Assembly (NCBI GenBank): GCA_010094045.1
Contig: ML986586.1
Coordinates: forward strand, 410,859-474,858
DNA from: Lojkania enalia
Taxonomy: Eukaryota; Ascomycota; Dothideomycetes; Pleosporales
Direction: 5' to 3'
Length of the DNA stretch: 64,000 nt
Every line of letters begins with the position of its first letter. Position 1 is the first letter of the stretch. Positions 1 through 12,300 of this stretch are shown here, one piece after another. The notes beneath the pieces were generated by a model. That model was not told where the DNA came from. It did not search any database and saw only the letters and a list, made by a program, of their open reading frames with translations. The translations under genes and the position numbers were made by a program.

Positions 1-1120
1 GGTCGTCCTCGGCTTTGCTACTAGCGCCATGTCCCCGTGTACGTTTCTGCTCTTGCGCTTCTTGCGCACCACTTGCGGTTTCAAACTCTTTCACAATGCC
101 TTCCTCCATCCACTCCAGCATACTTCGTACGTATCTCATCGTAGCACCGCCGGTTCTGCTGGCGAGATATATTCGAGTATTTTTCAACGAGCTGCTCCCG
201 TCGGTATCAATTTCCTCCTTCTGCCATGTCTCTTCCAGGAGATATGCTAGTTCTAGTATACGTGCGCTCGAATCCGAAGGAATAAGCACAGAACCCCCCT
301 TTCCCACCGTTTCTCGAATCATGAAAAGAAGTGCTTCATCTCTCTTATTGCGCTGTCCAGCAATTGTGACGAGGCCGGACCTTTTGCTACTGCAGATCAT
401 GGCGGTTGGACGTCGAAGCTGCTCTAGGACCTCAGATCCTCCAGTACCGGGACCCCCAAGCCAGGCAGCTCCGGAGAGGACATGTTCTCTCGCCTGATTC
501 CAATCGACAGCATACACCACTGATTCCATGCCATGTTGAATGTGCCATATGGTACCCCCAAGCGTATGGCCTGCACTGTAGGCAGTGATTGTAAGGCCGC
601 TCAGTGGAGGAGAGAACGGCGATGGGAGAGGCTGGTGGGGTTGAGAGTACTTGAGAGGGTTGATCAGGCTGAAGTAGCTTGCGATCTCATCGGGTATCGG
701 CGCCTGAAGGAGAATGTTCGGGTTGTTGCCATTCATAAATGATTGATAGGAATAGGCCGACTCGGTCAGCGCGTCGGTGGAAATTATCGAAGACGCGAGC
801 GGGGTAGAAGCGTATAGATCTTGTAGTAGCGTTCGTCCTAGGGATACCACGGGTATGGTCGCATACACGGGGATGCGCGTGAATAGAGGAAAGTGCTTGC
901 AGCAGTGCGCAAAGGCCCCTAGATGGGCGGTTGTCGCGTGGGTCAGCAGGATGAAGGAGAGCGTGGGAACGTGTTTCTCAATCTCCTTCAGCTTTTCGAC
1001 ATCGAAGCTCTCATCCCAGCCCACGTCAATGAGCACTTTGATTCCCCCATCGAACTCCAACAGCGACTGGGAGGCGGTCGACGCAGATTGCGCGCCGAGG
1101 AGCGGCGTAAAGTTGAACAT
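1..1120 (-). CDS. CFT2: Cleavage and polyadenylation factor subunit Cft2/CPSF100 (N-terminal part, runs off window)
   Basis: Reading leftward from the ATG at 1118-1120 the frame stays open for 373 codons to the window edge, so the protein is cut at its C-terminal side. The start reads MFNFTPLLGAQS, followed by LLEFDGGIKVLIDVGWDESF, the usual opening of the CPSF100/Cft2 branch of metallo-beta-lactamase/beta-CASP proteins. At residues about 71-80 the metal motif of the active relative CPSF73 (HxHxDH) is degenerate, reading THATTAHLGA, which is normal for this non-catalytic paralogue. Family knowledge: Cft2 is a scaffold subunit of the nuclear cleavage and polyadenylation factor that pairs with the nuclease Brr5/CPSF73 at pre-mRNA 3' ends. 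No intron is seen in the visible part. The last visible residues are charged and low in complexity, fitting the linker inside the beta-CASP region. Confident assignment; the start is supported by family alignment from memory only. Confidence 0.9.
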   Translation of the reverse strand, partial: MFNFTPLLGAQSASTASQSLLEFDGGIKVLIDVGWDESFDVEKLKEIEKHVPTLSFILLTHATTAHLGAFAHCCKHFPLFTRIPVYATIPVVSLGRTLLQDLYASTPLASSIISTDALTESAYSYQSFMNGNNPNILLQAPIPDEIASYFSLINPLKYSQPHQPLPSPFSPPLSGLTITAYSAGHTLGGTIWHIQHGMESVVYAVDWNQAREHVLSGAAWLGGPGTGGSEVLEQLRRPTAMICSSKRSGLVTIAGQRNKRDEALLFMIRETVGKGGSVLIPSDSSARILELAYLLEETWQKEEIDTDGSSSLKNTRIYLASRTGGATMRYVRSMLEWMEEGIVKEFETASGAQEAQEQKRTRGHGASSKAEDD

Positions 1121-4100
1121 GACGGCCGAGTTCAGTCAATCAACCACGCTCAAGGGTTGCTGCGGAAGCACATTGTAGGCGCAGGGTATTCTACCGTCTA
1201 CTGAGCTGGGGCTTGATGCGGCAGCGCATGGCACAAGTGAAACCCTGATAGATGAAAGTGAGAGTGAATGGAAAGAACAAATGGGCGTCGTAATGTATTA
1301 GGTAAGATTACCAGCCACAGCCGCCACAGCAGCCGCAACCCGACTCCGGGATATTAGACAAACCCTAGAAACCCAAGGTTCAGGACTTGTACTACGTATT
1401 TGGCGCGTGCACTATCGTCTGGCTACCTATGAACCAAGATTATGACGTCTACAGTCGGCAGACCAGATCTGCATTCCATCGTGGATCCACAAACAGCCCG
1501 CATCCACGCTGCAAGCCATCATTTGACGTGGTGTCGAGGTCGAGCTTGCCCATGTCAAGCACGTGAGTTGCGGTATACCGGAAATGGCCTAGTACACAAC
1601 CCGAATGAAATCTACTGTACACCACGGCCAGCCAAGCTCCAGCCACTCTCGAACCCTTTGTCCCGAACTTTGCTCGCTGATCTCTTCCGCCGCGCTGGAG
1701 CGACTCAGCGGCCCGCTCAGGGACCACCCTCATCTCCGTAGCAAAGTTATCGTCCGATGTTTTGTCCCAACATGCAGCCGCCGTTGGTGCTTTCCGATCG
1801 AGTGGATGTTACTCACCGTTTGCCAACTCACTGGTACTCGCGTGCTGCCCTTCCGATGCTAAGGCGCAGGGAAACATGGAACCCCAAGGCCGAGTTGCGT
1901 GCTGCAGGCCAACTTGCAGCTCCCGCCTCGCGACACAGCGCGCGAGCCAACGATATCAAGCCATGGCCGCCCCAGTGTATTGACGCTAAAATATGCACGT
2001 CACACACAAGTCACCCTCCGTTTCTCCACACCACCATACCGGCTGCTTATATCCGTTCTCTTAATAACGTAGGCCATATCTTCGAGGCTGTTGTTGTCGA
2101 AAGGTGCCTCTCCTAGGGCCCAAAAGCTAAACCCCATTTTTCGGATTTCGGCAACAGTTGACACTAACATCAAATGCTGCTTCAGGCTCGGAAGAGCGGG
2201 GTAGCGGCGCCGCTGATGCACTGCGGCCAGTTCTCTGACCGATCGTCGTTCACGGCTCGAAACTTTATGATCGTACTTGTACTGGTATGTGCTGGGCAGC
2301 TCCGCATGGGCTAAAATAGTGGCCATCTGCTAGGAATCAAGCTCCGATGCCTTCAGCGGAACCTCGACCTCGACACAAATTGCAAAATATAACGGTCCAG
2401 CCTGGCATCTCATCTTCTATTCTCATACACTGCGAAAATGCTTCTAGAGCTTTTCGTTGTTGTAGCGCCTCGTTCGAATATGTGCTGCAGCCCTTCATCG
2501 CGACCTGCAAGGTTCCGCTGATCGTTAATTACATGAAATTTCATCAAAGGGGTTGCGTTTCTGCTTCAATAATCTCTTACGGACCGTCTCTAGTGTTAAA
2601 GGATTGCTGCGTGGCACATCCCGCTTTCAGCGGGTGGAAATGGGCGGAAACCAATCTGGAGCCAGAGGCCGGAGCGTGCTTTCAGACCCGTCCCGTTCCC
2701 GGCAATCGTGAACCAAGATATGACTTTGGGCTGTCGCAGGGACCGATAACAACATCAACGCTTCAGGAGCGAAGAGGTTTGAGGAAGCAACACTCTTCAA
2801 GCGGCTCTTCTCGAAGTGGATGGCGACGTTGTGCACTCAGACACCTTCTCACAGAATGTCAGATTGCTTTTTCTACACGTTGCACATGAATTTCGTGAGA
2901 TGCGGGGAGTTAACTTCTGTGCCATATTCTGGCCCGTGCTTCCCCAGGATCTACAGACCTATGAAGCATCCTGCGGTCTTTGCTCTGCTTGCGGCTTGAA
3001 GCACCAAACGTTCGACACGGCTAGAGTTGGCTTCGTTATCTTTCTTCATGCGGGATCACTCCAGATCCTTCTCCCGGCGAGGTCGTGTCCCATTATTACG
3101 GCGCTAGTCCTGCCATGTTCGGGGTCCCCCTAGGAGGTGGGACACATAGCGAGAGAGTAACACCACCTCCCTCAGTTGTCGCTAGCTGTGGGGCGGATTT
3201 GTCGTTAGTTGCCACAGAGGCCAATCCGGAAAGTTGTCTAAAATTTGGAGCGTTCAGCCCGTTGTTTGATGGCGTATGGGTTGTGACAATAAGCAGCAGC
3301 GATCCAGAGACCGCCCTTGCAAATCCGGCCTTGGCTGAAGTGGGCGGACTAATCAGAGGATTGGGATGCTGCAGTCCTGCCGCGGCGTTCACTCGATTGC
3401 ATACGTCCCCGCTGTCTATCATATAGTCACCACCACCTTGGACACGACTACTAAGGCCCGCCAGCCAACAGGACAGCAGAATCGTGCGTCGAGACAAGGG
3501 GCTCGGAAGGCATCAGAGCAGCAGAGACGCGAGGAGGGGAACACGGCTCAGGGACGAGTAATGGACGATTCAATACGTACGGCTGTACTACCAGCATATT
3601 ATTTCAACCGTGGACCAGAAATTGCAGCCTCCCCGGCGTCTAGTGCTCACGTACGGGCGTCGTCCACGCCGGCGTTCCTTTTACGAAGCCATAGTGCAGG
3701 CCTCATCCCCTTCTGAGCAGCGGCTCCCACAGTCCTCTTCCTGCGCAGTGCACACCTACCCTCCCTATCCCCTCTACCCTGCTTTGGCTCTATAAGAGCG
3801 AGGCCCAGCAGCTCGGGACCACTCCCGGGGTCACCCTTTCCACACACTATCGTCGAGTGTCTGAGTGGGAACGGGACTATCGCCGAGGATAGCAGGATCG
3901 CTACCTTAACTTGGGCTATTTACTATATCTTTTCGTCTCTACCTTGCTGTGCTACCGGGGCCAGCACGTAGTTGGGGGTGTCCCGGCACTTTGCTCTGCT
4001 CCTCAGTCGTTAAAGTCGTATTCCCTCCCCGCTCCCGCCTTCGCACGCCTTCTCTTCTCCGCACGGCTGATCGCATCAATCTACTCCTTTTGTCTTTCTT

Positions 4101-4621
4101 CTCCCACCTACATCAGACAGTTTGCGTGGACGGCCCACTCTTTTTCGCTCCTGGAGTCTGCCTGCGCTCGGCCGTCACGGCGCATTTGCAGGAGCATTGC
4201 TGTGCGACGTCCTGCCGTCCGTTCCACGCCAGACGCCATTGGCCCTCGCTCTACGCCCGCGACTCGCTAAAACGCCGTCCCCCGCTCCTCGCGACGTTGC
4301 CGTCCTACGATCGCTCGAGGCACCAGAAGCGAACCCTGTGGTCCGTCCCTCATTTTGTTCGACTTGACGCCGGCGGTCTGTGTTGGGAGCACAACACCTC
4401 TGCCTTGAACACCGCATCCAAGTACGACCAACAAGACTCGATCCAGATCTGCGCCTCCGTGCCCGTATCGTCCATTGCCACAACGGGAAGAGCAGCTGCT
4501 CTTGGGAGCGGTGCATCTTCCGACTACTTCCTCGCTCCCGACTACTAAACCCTGACGTCCAATGTCTCTTCCCGACCGTCGATAGCGTACCGAACCGCTT
4601 CACCACTACCTAATAGGCCGA
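1121..4621. other. Gene-poor interval and probable long leader of the downstream regulator
   Basis: No open frame here looks like a protein; the longest (180 and 199 codons) have no recognisable motif and are crossed by equally long frames on other strands. From about 3900 to 4620 the plus strand is rich in C and T (for example 4021-4120), as in many filamentous-fungal core promoters and leaders. A TATAAG lies at 3791-3796. If transcription starts near 3800-3900, the Zn2Cys6 gene would have a leader of about 700 bases with many upstream ATGs. Nothing else was recognised between 1121 and 3700. Confidence 0.4.
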
Positions 4622-6422
4622 ATGATCTCTACCCTCTCCTTCGGGCACCCGCCGTCAGGAGCGCACGCTCGTCTGAGCATCAGCTCATCCCCGCAGCCCT
4701 CCATGTCGTCCAGCAGCGACTCGCCGATTGCTACGCCCACATTTGGTACAAACGATCAATCACCACTAGATGCACGCGCCGACTCGCATGCAGATTCAGG
4801 GCCTAGCCCCAGTGAAATTGTGCCAAAAATTGAGGAATGCGAAATAGCACTAGCTGATGTGAAGACTGAGCCTCTCGCAGAAGATCCGCCTATTTCGCCC
4901 ACCGAGCCCGTCCGGAGACGGGGTCGGGGTCGCCCGCGAATATATCCACCTCGCTCTCCCACCACAAGCAAGCAGACCAAGGCGCGGTCCAAAACCGGGT
5001 GTACCACGTGCCGGAAGCGGAAGAAGAAATGCGACGAGACACGACCATTTTGTAAGTGACTCCTTGGATGCGCTCCGCGGTTAGTTGGCTAACGGGATTC
5101 AGGCTTGTCATGCCAGAAAAACAACATCCACTGCGAGGGCTACAAGCCGGTCGAGATATGGAAGAGTGGTAAAGAGCGGGCGGCAGAAGGTACGTATTAC
5201 CTCTTGGTGGCAAGGCCTTGAGCCTAACCATTCCCTAGCTCGCAGAATTAGCATGGATATGAAGTTCGAGTTGCCGCCTCTTATGGAGGGTGTGGAAAAT
5301 GACATAGACCGCATCCTTCTCCAGCACTTCATCAGTCGGGCTAGTTGCGTTCTCACCCTGCATGGAAGCCAATCCACGAACCCGTTCACCAGGATTCTTC
5401 TCCCCATGGCACTGAAACACGAAGGGCTCATGCACTCGGTCTTGTGCCTCTCCGCTTCCCACCTTTGCTCCCTTAGTCCTTCTCAAGACTATCAAGATCG
5501 GCAGACATTCCACCGGGGAAAGGCTTTGCATCTACTGAATCAAGACCTAGCAAGACAAAAGGCTGGCGAAAGAGGTACTATGGTGTACGAAGACTCCAAT
5601 GTTGCGCAGATACTACTTCACCTGCTACATTCGATTTGCGATGGGAACACGTCCGGCGAATACAGGTATCACATGAATGCGGCTAAGCAGATTGCTATGA
5701 CCCAAAGGTCAAAGGATCCGGAGTTCCAATCACTTTTCGACGAATTCTTCTACTATCATTACATCGCCAGCGAGATCACATCCCTGGAAGGTGCCGAAGT
5801 TACGATGATGGATGACTTCAAGTTACCGTTCCAGATCAACCCAGAAACAGCTGCTCTAATAGGCGTCTCGGACGGCCTATTTGGTTTCATTTCAAAGATT
5901 AGCAACATGCGCCGAAGGATCCGCGCGAGGATAGACAATCACGAGGAGCCTTCAATGGATTATGAGGCGTTGCTAACGGCGCACACCATCGACTCGGGCT
6001 TACGTAGCTGGGTCTGTCCGCAGACTCCAGGCACTCCTCGATATACAGTTTCCATGCTCTACCGGCAGGCAACGTGGGTTTACTTGTATCGCACGACCAA
6101 GCCATCAGAACCACATCCATTCATCAAAGATGCAGTAGACAACGGCATCAAATACATTAATGATCTACCTGCGGAAGGCTGGATACAGAGCAATGTCCTA
6201 CTACCCCTTTTCTTGATAGGATGCGCCGCCTTCGAAGAGCAGCAGCGTGTTGAGATCAACAGGGCATTCACCGGCTTGATGGCTGTCACCGGCTTGGGCA
6301 ATATACATCATGCAAAAGAGGTAGTTGACCGTGTGTGGGAATTAATGGACGCGAATGACCCTGAATCATGGGACTGGGAGAGAATAATCGACAGCAAGGG
6401 TTGGGACTTCTTAGCGACATGA
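4622..6422 (+). CDS. Zn2Cys6 fungal-specific transcription factor with AT-hook-like motif
   Basis: Three exons, 4622-5051, 5103-5189 and 5239-6422, join to 567 codons (566 aa). Introns are 51 and 49 nt with GT..AG ends. Residues about 98-105 hold RGRGRPRI, an AT-hook-like core. The binuclear zinc cluster is Cys127, 130, 137, 144, 147 and 154 (C-x2-C-x6-C-x6-C-x2-C-x6-C); intron 1 interrupts the codon for Cys144, so splicing is needed to complete the DNA-binding domain. The rest, from about residue 180, resembles the helical Fungal_trans_2 type middle region (ALKHEGLMHSVLCLSASHL). The N-terminus is Ser/Pro-rich. Inferred role: nuclear DNA-binding regulator; target genes unknown. The first ATG is chosen because the frame is open, but the ATG in PSMSSSSDS at about 4703 is an alternative. 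No neighbouring gene points to a pathway. Confidence 0.85.
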
Positions 6423-9363
6423 AACGCCGTACCCGACATACCATGGTTGCCTCGGCAAGCTTCTTCATTCTGTCACACCACCAAAATGGAGTTCGGAAGG
6501 TTATTTTCTTTCAACACTCGTTTCTGGGACATTAGGCGCACAACAGCCCGAGCTTTTGGATGCATTCCACAGGCTGGTCTGTTTAGTTAGCATGGGCGGT
6601 ATCGGGCAAAAATCTTCACGTCTTCGCATTTGGTCATATCTGACACATGTTTCTCCCCTGCTTTTCCTGATTTCCTTTCATGCGACGCTTTTTAGAACAC
6701 GACTCTCTAGGCGCCCGATAATTGCATTGCCTGGCGTGGATGTTCCCGAGGCCGCGAGGCCTTTGATGATCTAGGGAGGCTATAGTTTTTTGTCGCTATT
6801 TGGACACGTATGTACGCATTCTAGGATTGTTATGCAAGCGTTCCCCATTCTCCTATTCGAATTTCACATCACCGGAAATCTGGTGACGTTAATTCGTCCC
6901 TGTGACGGGCAGGCTCTTCCTTTGGGCCTCCTCAATATCTCGACCTCTAATCATGCTATGATCTATCCCCGAGTATCTATTTGTTGGCGATTTCGGAGCT
7001 CACAAACTCTTTTGTGAGGCCATGCCACCGCTAGTTCGACTCATGTTACGATGATGAGCAGCCACTAGGCGACTCGACATAATTTAGCCGGCGGAAGCAG
7101 GGTGCAGGGTGCAGGATTCAAGTGAATTGTGGAGAAACGCGGACTACCAGCAGGTGTCAGGAACGGCCGTGCCCGAGTGGTATCGAAAATAAATGGATGG
7201 TCTGAAAATCATTCCAGCTGCTTGGAGCCAGGTGTCTCCGAAGTGGCAAGCTTCGTGGGGGTTCACACATATGGCATTGGCAAGGCATGGCAAAGAAGAG
7301 CTCCATGGCATTCGTTTGGTTTGCAAAATAGGACTGAATCGCTTTCGGCTATTCAATTTTCCACTCCTAAACGGCTGCCTTCTCACTCCGCGCTTTATGT
7401 CCTCGCTGCAGCATTTGAGTACCTCAAAAGAAGCGCTGGTTGAAATAGGAATACTCGGCATATCGCTATGTTCCTATGCTCCGACGAGGGCGTGGGGGGA
7501 AGAGCTACCGCTGGTGAGGTTCGCACCGTCTTTCCACCGGGTATCAAACCACGCGCCTATGCATCCTGTCCATATCAGGCGTATTAACAACAACGTGTCT
7601 CACGCCTCCCCTTGCGCAATTTCCACTATGACGTCTTGCTCACGCCAGACAGCGAACGTTGGGTTACCTCGTCGCCATCTTTGAACGCGCTTGCAGCTGC
7701 TCGCGCTGAGGCGGTCCGGACATTGTTCTATTCATGTGACGACTCCATCCAACGTCTTATCGGAAACGCCGGGTAAGATACGGGAATAGCACACCGCTTA
7801 AGGCCATCCCCGTACTCCTAGGGTGCTCAGCAGTGTCTGGAAGCAGGTAACTGGTGTCCTGACTGTGGTTCAAGATGACAAGATCGCCGATCCGTCCCTG
7901 CGTCTGTTCACGATGGCAATGCATTCTATTGTGCCAGGACTAAGGCCGTGGTGCCTCGCTCACCGATGTCAGCAACTTAATGTCTTGGCTACGAGGCAAA
8001 CTGTGATGTTTGTATAGTGCGAACCATTCATCAACAGATGTTAGAGTGCCAATACAAATAGTGTCAGCCTCCGCATCACGCGTACAGCCCTACGGATGCT
8101 GACAGAAATAATAGCGAGCTTTCTTAACAATCCCTCAGTCGGAAATATATGTGCAATCCAATGTCCGAGTTCGGCCGACGGACAGGAGAAGAGAGTGAAT
8201 AGAATAGTCTGCTTATTTCGACCCACGATATTGCGCTGTGTTACATAGCAGTCAGGAGACCCACGTGAATCCGTCCGAAGGCCTGGTAGAAACCCTCAAC
8301 GCATTTTTCATTGACGAGAGCGATGCTGCAGGCCCTGGCTCGGCTGGATAAATCCAGAACGCAGATCATTCAAGCCATCAGGAAGCAGAGATGATTACCA
8401 ACACGTGCGCGGCGTCTATGCAGTCACTTACATGCTCGACTATGAGTGCTTGATGATGGATGCATGAAACCATGCTGCGCATCGACAAGCCGGACCCGCG
8501 TCCTACACTCAGACGCGCAGTACGATGGGCACCTTATATAAGAAGCAGGCTAGGTAAGAAGTCAAGGACGGTCGGGACATGGGGGGACGTGGGGTACGCG
8601 TACACGACGCTTATGCCCACGCCCGCTTCCTTAGCTCCAACGAAGCGAGGTGCCAAGTGAGGGCTGTTGGAGGCTATTCAGATCCTCTATTGGCTTGGTC
8701 CATGGATATAGTGATGAGTCTTTCCCAAATCGCAAAAACGTGCAGCTCTTCCCCAGAACCCACCAACTCATGCAAAGTGCCGGACCCATATCGGCAATGA
8801 GAACCCAAGAAACTATGGAAGGGATCTGCTAGGCCGGTATAGCAAAATCAAGCAAGAGGGTCAGGAGTATGGGGCCAGGATTTCCGCGACGGTTACTTGG
8901 ACATGCACGCTGTGATTGAGACGGAGCGGCGGCAGAAGTTCGGCTAGCCTAGGGCATGCCACTGTACCGGGCCGGGTGCCCATCGCCGACACGCGAGGCC
9001 GTTTTCCATTCCAGCCTCCTCCAGACGGCTAACGGTGAGCGGCTGTGGCTCACTTGGAAGGAAGAAGAGGCGCCAGCGTGTAGATGCCGGCATCACACTC
9101 CATGCTTGTTCCAACTCTTGCCTCCACGCTTCACGCACAGTAACATATATAGAGAGGCGGATGGTGATGCCGACGATGACACCTCTTGACCCTTCGGTTG
9201 GCAAGCGAGCTTGTCGATGGCATGGTAACCCAGCTGCCCGAATCTCTGTTTAGCGACAGAAGGATGGCATTTCTCGGCCCCAGTGTTGGATTTCTCTCTG
9301 CCATCCCGTCTTCGCACCGTTTCCAGTCCACACTTCGATGTATTCTTTCATGCGACAGCGACC
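6423..9363. other. Gene-poor interval between regulator and ABC transporter
   Basis: About 2.9 kb with only short open frames (up to 163 codons at 7193-7684), none with recognisable motifs or splice-linked continuation. TATA-like strings occur at about 8534-8541 and 9146-9152, the latter roughly 210 bases before the transporter ATG and therefore a possible promoter element. No transposon ends, tandem repeats or tRNA were recognised. Confidence 0.4.
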
Positions 9364-12300
9364 ATGGGGCCTTCAGAGAAGACTGAGGCCAGTACAGGGC
9401 AGAGAGGACGGGAGAGGCACAGCTCAGTGACCCCACCCAGGATCAGTAACAATGCCGAGCAGCCCCCGCTCGCGGTAGCGGAATCTATTCGCCAGGTGGC
9501 GACCAATACCTCCCATGGCGAGAGTGCAATCTCCTTGCGCGCAGTCGACCCTGTTTCTGTCCGACTAGACCACGTTTCTGTAGCAGTAGACCAAGCTCCC
9601 AATGTATTTGCCAGAGTCTTCTCGAAGAACAAGGCCCCCGGAAATGATGCGCCTCAAAATCACATCAAGACGATTTTGGACGACATCTCGGCCGATCTAC
9701 AGAGCGGTACTCTCACCGCTATCATTGGCGGAAGTGGCAGTGGCAAGACCTCGTTACTGAACCAGATGAGCGGTCGTATGCATGGCAACCGGCTTTCTGC
9801 CCCTGGCCGGACACTGTTCAATGGCTCTGAAGATGCCTCAGGGGTCAGAAGTGCATATGTCATCCAGCAAGACATTCTCCTGCCGACGCTGACAGTTCGT
9901 GAAACATTAACATATGCGGCTCAATTGCGGCTAGACTCTTCTGTGACCCATGAAGAGCGGAAGAGGTTGGTCGAAGAAGTTATTTTGGAGCTGAGTCTGA
10001 AAGAAGCCGCCGACACCCGAATCGGCAACAGCGGGCATCGTGGTTGCAGTGGTGGCGAGAAGCGTCGGACAAGCATTGGTGTTCAAGTATGTCAGATTCG
10101 CAAGAGACGCATGATCATGGTACTGAAATGTCGAATTAGCTGCTGTCCAATCCCAGCCTGCTATGGCTTGACGAGCCTACGACTGGACTTGATTCAACAA
10201 GTGCATATCAAATAGTAAAGACGCTACGAACCCTTGCTAGGAAAGGGAGGACAGTAATTGTGACAAGTGAGAAGTGCTATGTTGCCCATACAATGCAACA
10301 CAAGATTAATTTTGTCCAGTACATCAACCAAGATCTGAAATATGGGGTTTATTCGACAATATTATTCTACTAACTCGCGGAAGTCCTGCTTATGCAGGCA
10401 GTGCCAAAGACTGTTTGCCTTACTTTGCCGGGCTAGGATACGAACTTCCTCCTTTCGTAAATCCAGCAGAATATCTTATCGATATTGTGTCCATCGATAA
10501 TCGCAATGCAGAAGCAGAGGAAGCAGCCCGAGCTCGCGTTGACCGCATCAAGGACGCTTGGAGGGAACATTCATTGAAGGCTTCACACGAACTAACCCCT
10601 CAGGATCCAGCCAATAGTACTCTGCAAACTCGGAAAGCCCTCCGATCGAAGCACACTTCACTAGTTCAACAGATACGAGTGCTCACATCGCGCACATGGA
10701 TCGTTACGATTCGAGACCCAATGGGCATGTTCGGGAGTCTCATAGAAGCAATTTCGATGGCAGTCATTACCGGCTGGATCTTCCTGCAGTTGGATGGCTC
10801 ACTTTCCGGGATTCGCTCTCGACAAGGTGCTCTGTATACTGCTTCTGCGCTCCAAGGTTACCTGATCTTACTATATGAGACCTATCGCCTCACCACAGAC
10901 ATTCAACTATTTGACGAAGAGACACGTCAGGGCGTCGTTAGCATACCCGGGTTCCTTATTTCAAGGAGGTTAGCACGAATGTTCATTGAAGATGTCCCTG
11001 TGCCGCTAATTTTCTCTTTGATATTCTATTTTATGACCGGCTTCCGCACAGAAGGCGCCGAGTTCCTTACCTTCTTTTCCGTCATTCTGCTCGAGCAGTA
11101 CATCGCAGTGTGCTTTGCCACTACATGTGTTGCTGTTTCTAGACATTTTGCTGGTGTAAGTCTCGAACACGGACGGCAAATGACCGGGCTAACGATCTGC
11201 AGGCAAGTCTTGTAGCCAATCTTGCATACACACTTCAATCTATGGCTTGTGGTTATTTCGTCCAGGCAAACACTATCCCTGTATACGTTCGATGGACAAA
11301 GTGGATAGCCTACGTCGTAAGTCTGCACCATACCGGACAAGCAGAATGGTGACATTAATGCGGGTCGATAGTTCTATGCTTTTGGAGCCCTCTGCGCCAA
11401 CGAATTCACAGGCCACTTCTATGACTGCCCGGTTGGAGGGGGACCCTACAATCCCGCATGCAAAGAGTACACAGGACAATACATTCTAGACTCACTAGGC
11501 TTCCCACATAACTGGGTTTGGCGTCCGATACTCGCATTGCTTGGATTTTCCATCGCATTTTATCTTGGCGCAGGCGTACTTTTAAAGTTTTGGAAAGCGG
11601 AAATCGTCATGGCTCGTGCCAGACCATCGAATACAGACGACTCAGCTGGGAAGGAGAGCATGATCGCCAGATCGTCTGGAGAACTCAGAACTATCTCTAT
11701 TAGACTCGAGGGCTATGGCCTCGACATTGAAAAACGCTCCCTGAGAACACGAACGACAAAGTCAATCCTTAAACCGCTCACCGCCGACTTCCAGCCAGGG
11801 GTAATGAACGTGATCATGGGACCATCCGGCTCGGGGAAGACATCGCTATTGAACAGCATGGCAGGGCGACTAAGAGACGATATAACTACCCGGTATAAGA
11901 AATTTGGTAACATGACATTCAATGGCCTAGCCCCGTCCGAAGACGTAGTTCATTCCATCTGCTCCTTTGTCACACAAGACGACGACGCGCTTCTGGCTTC
12001 TCTTACTGTTCGCGAGACTTTGCGCTACGCCGCAGGGCTTCGACTTCCCAAGTGGATGTCAATGGAGAAGAAGATCCAGAAAGCCGAAGATGTCTTGCTC
12101 AAGATGGGCCTGAAAGACTGCGCTGACAACCTGATCGGAAACGACCTCATCAAGGGCATCAGTGGCGGAGAAAAGCGACGTGTGACCATCGCCGTCCAGA
12201 TTCTGACCGAACCACGTATTCTCCTCCTTGACGAGCCGTTATCGGGCCTAGATGCGTTCACAGCATTGTCCATCATGGATGTCCTCAGGGGACTAGCGAA

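Noticed and set aside
2347..2889. 180-codon plus frame
   Set aside because: No motif; mixed composition unlike the neighbouring genes.
3096..3497. 133-codon minus frame with a signal-peptide-like start
   Set aside because: Overlaps a similar-sized plus frame, has no Cys pattern or conserved motif, and no promoter or splice support.
3949..4606. 199-codon plus and 143-codon minus frames in the regulator leader
   Set aside because: Overlapping frames in C/T-rich sequence, rich in Ser/Arg/Pro/Leu with no domain; typical of leader composition.
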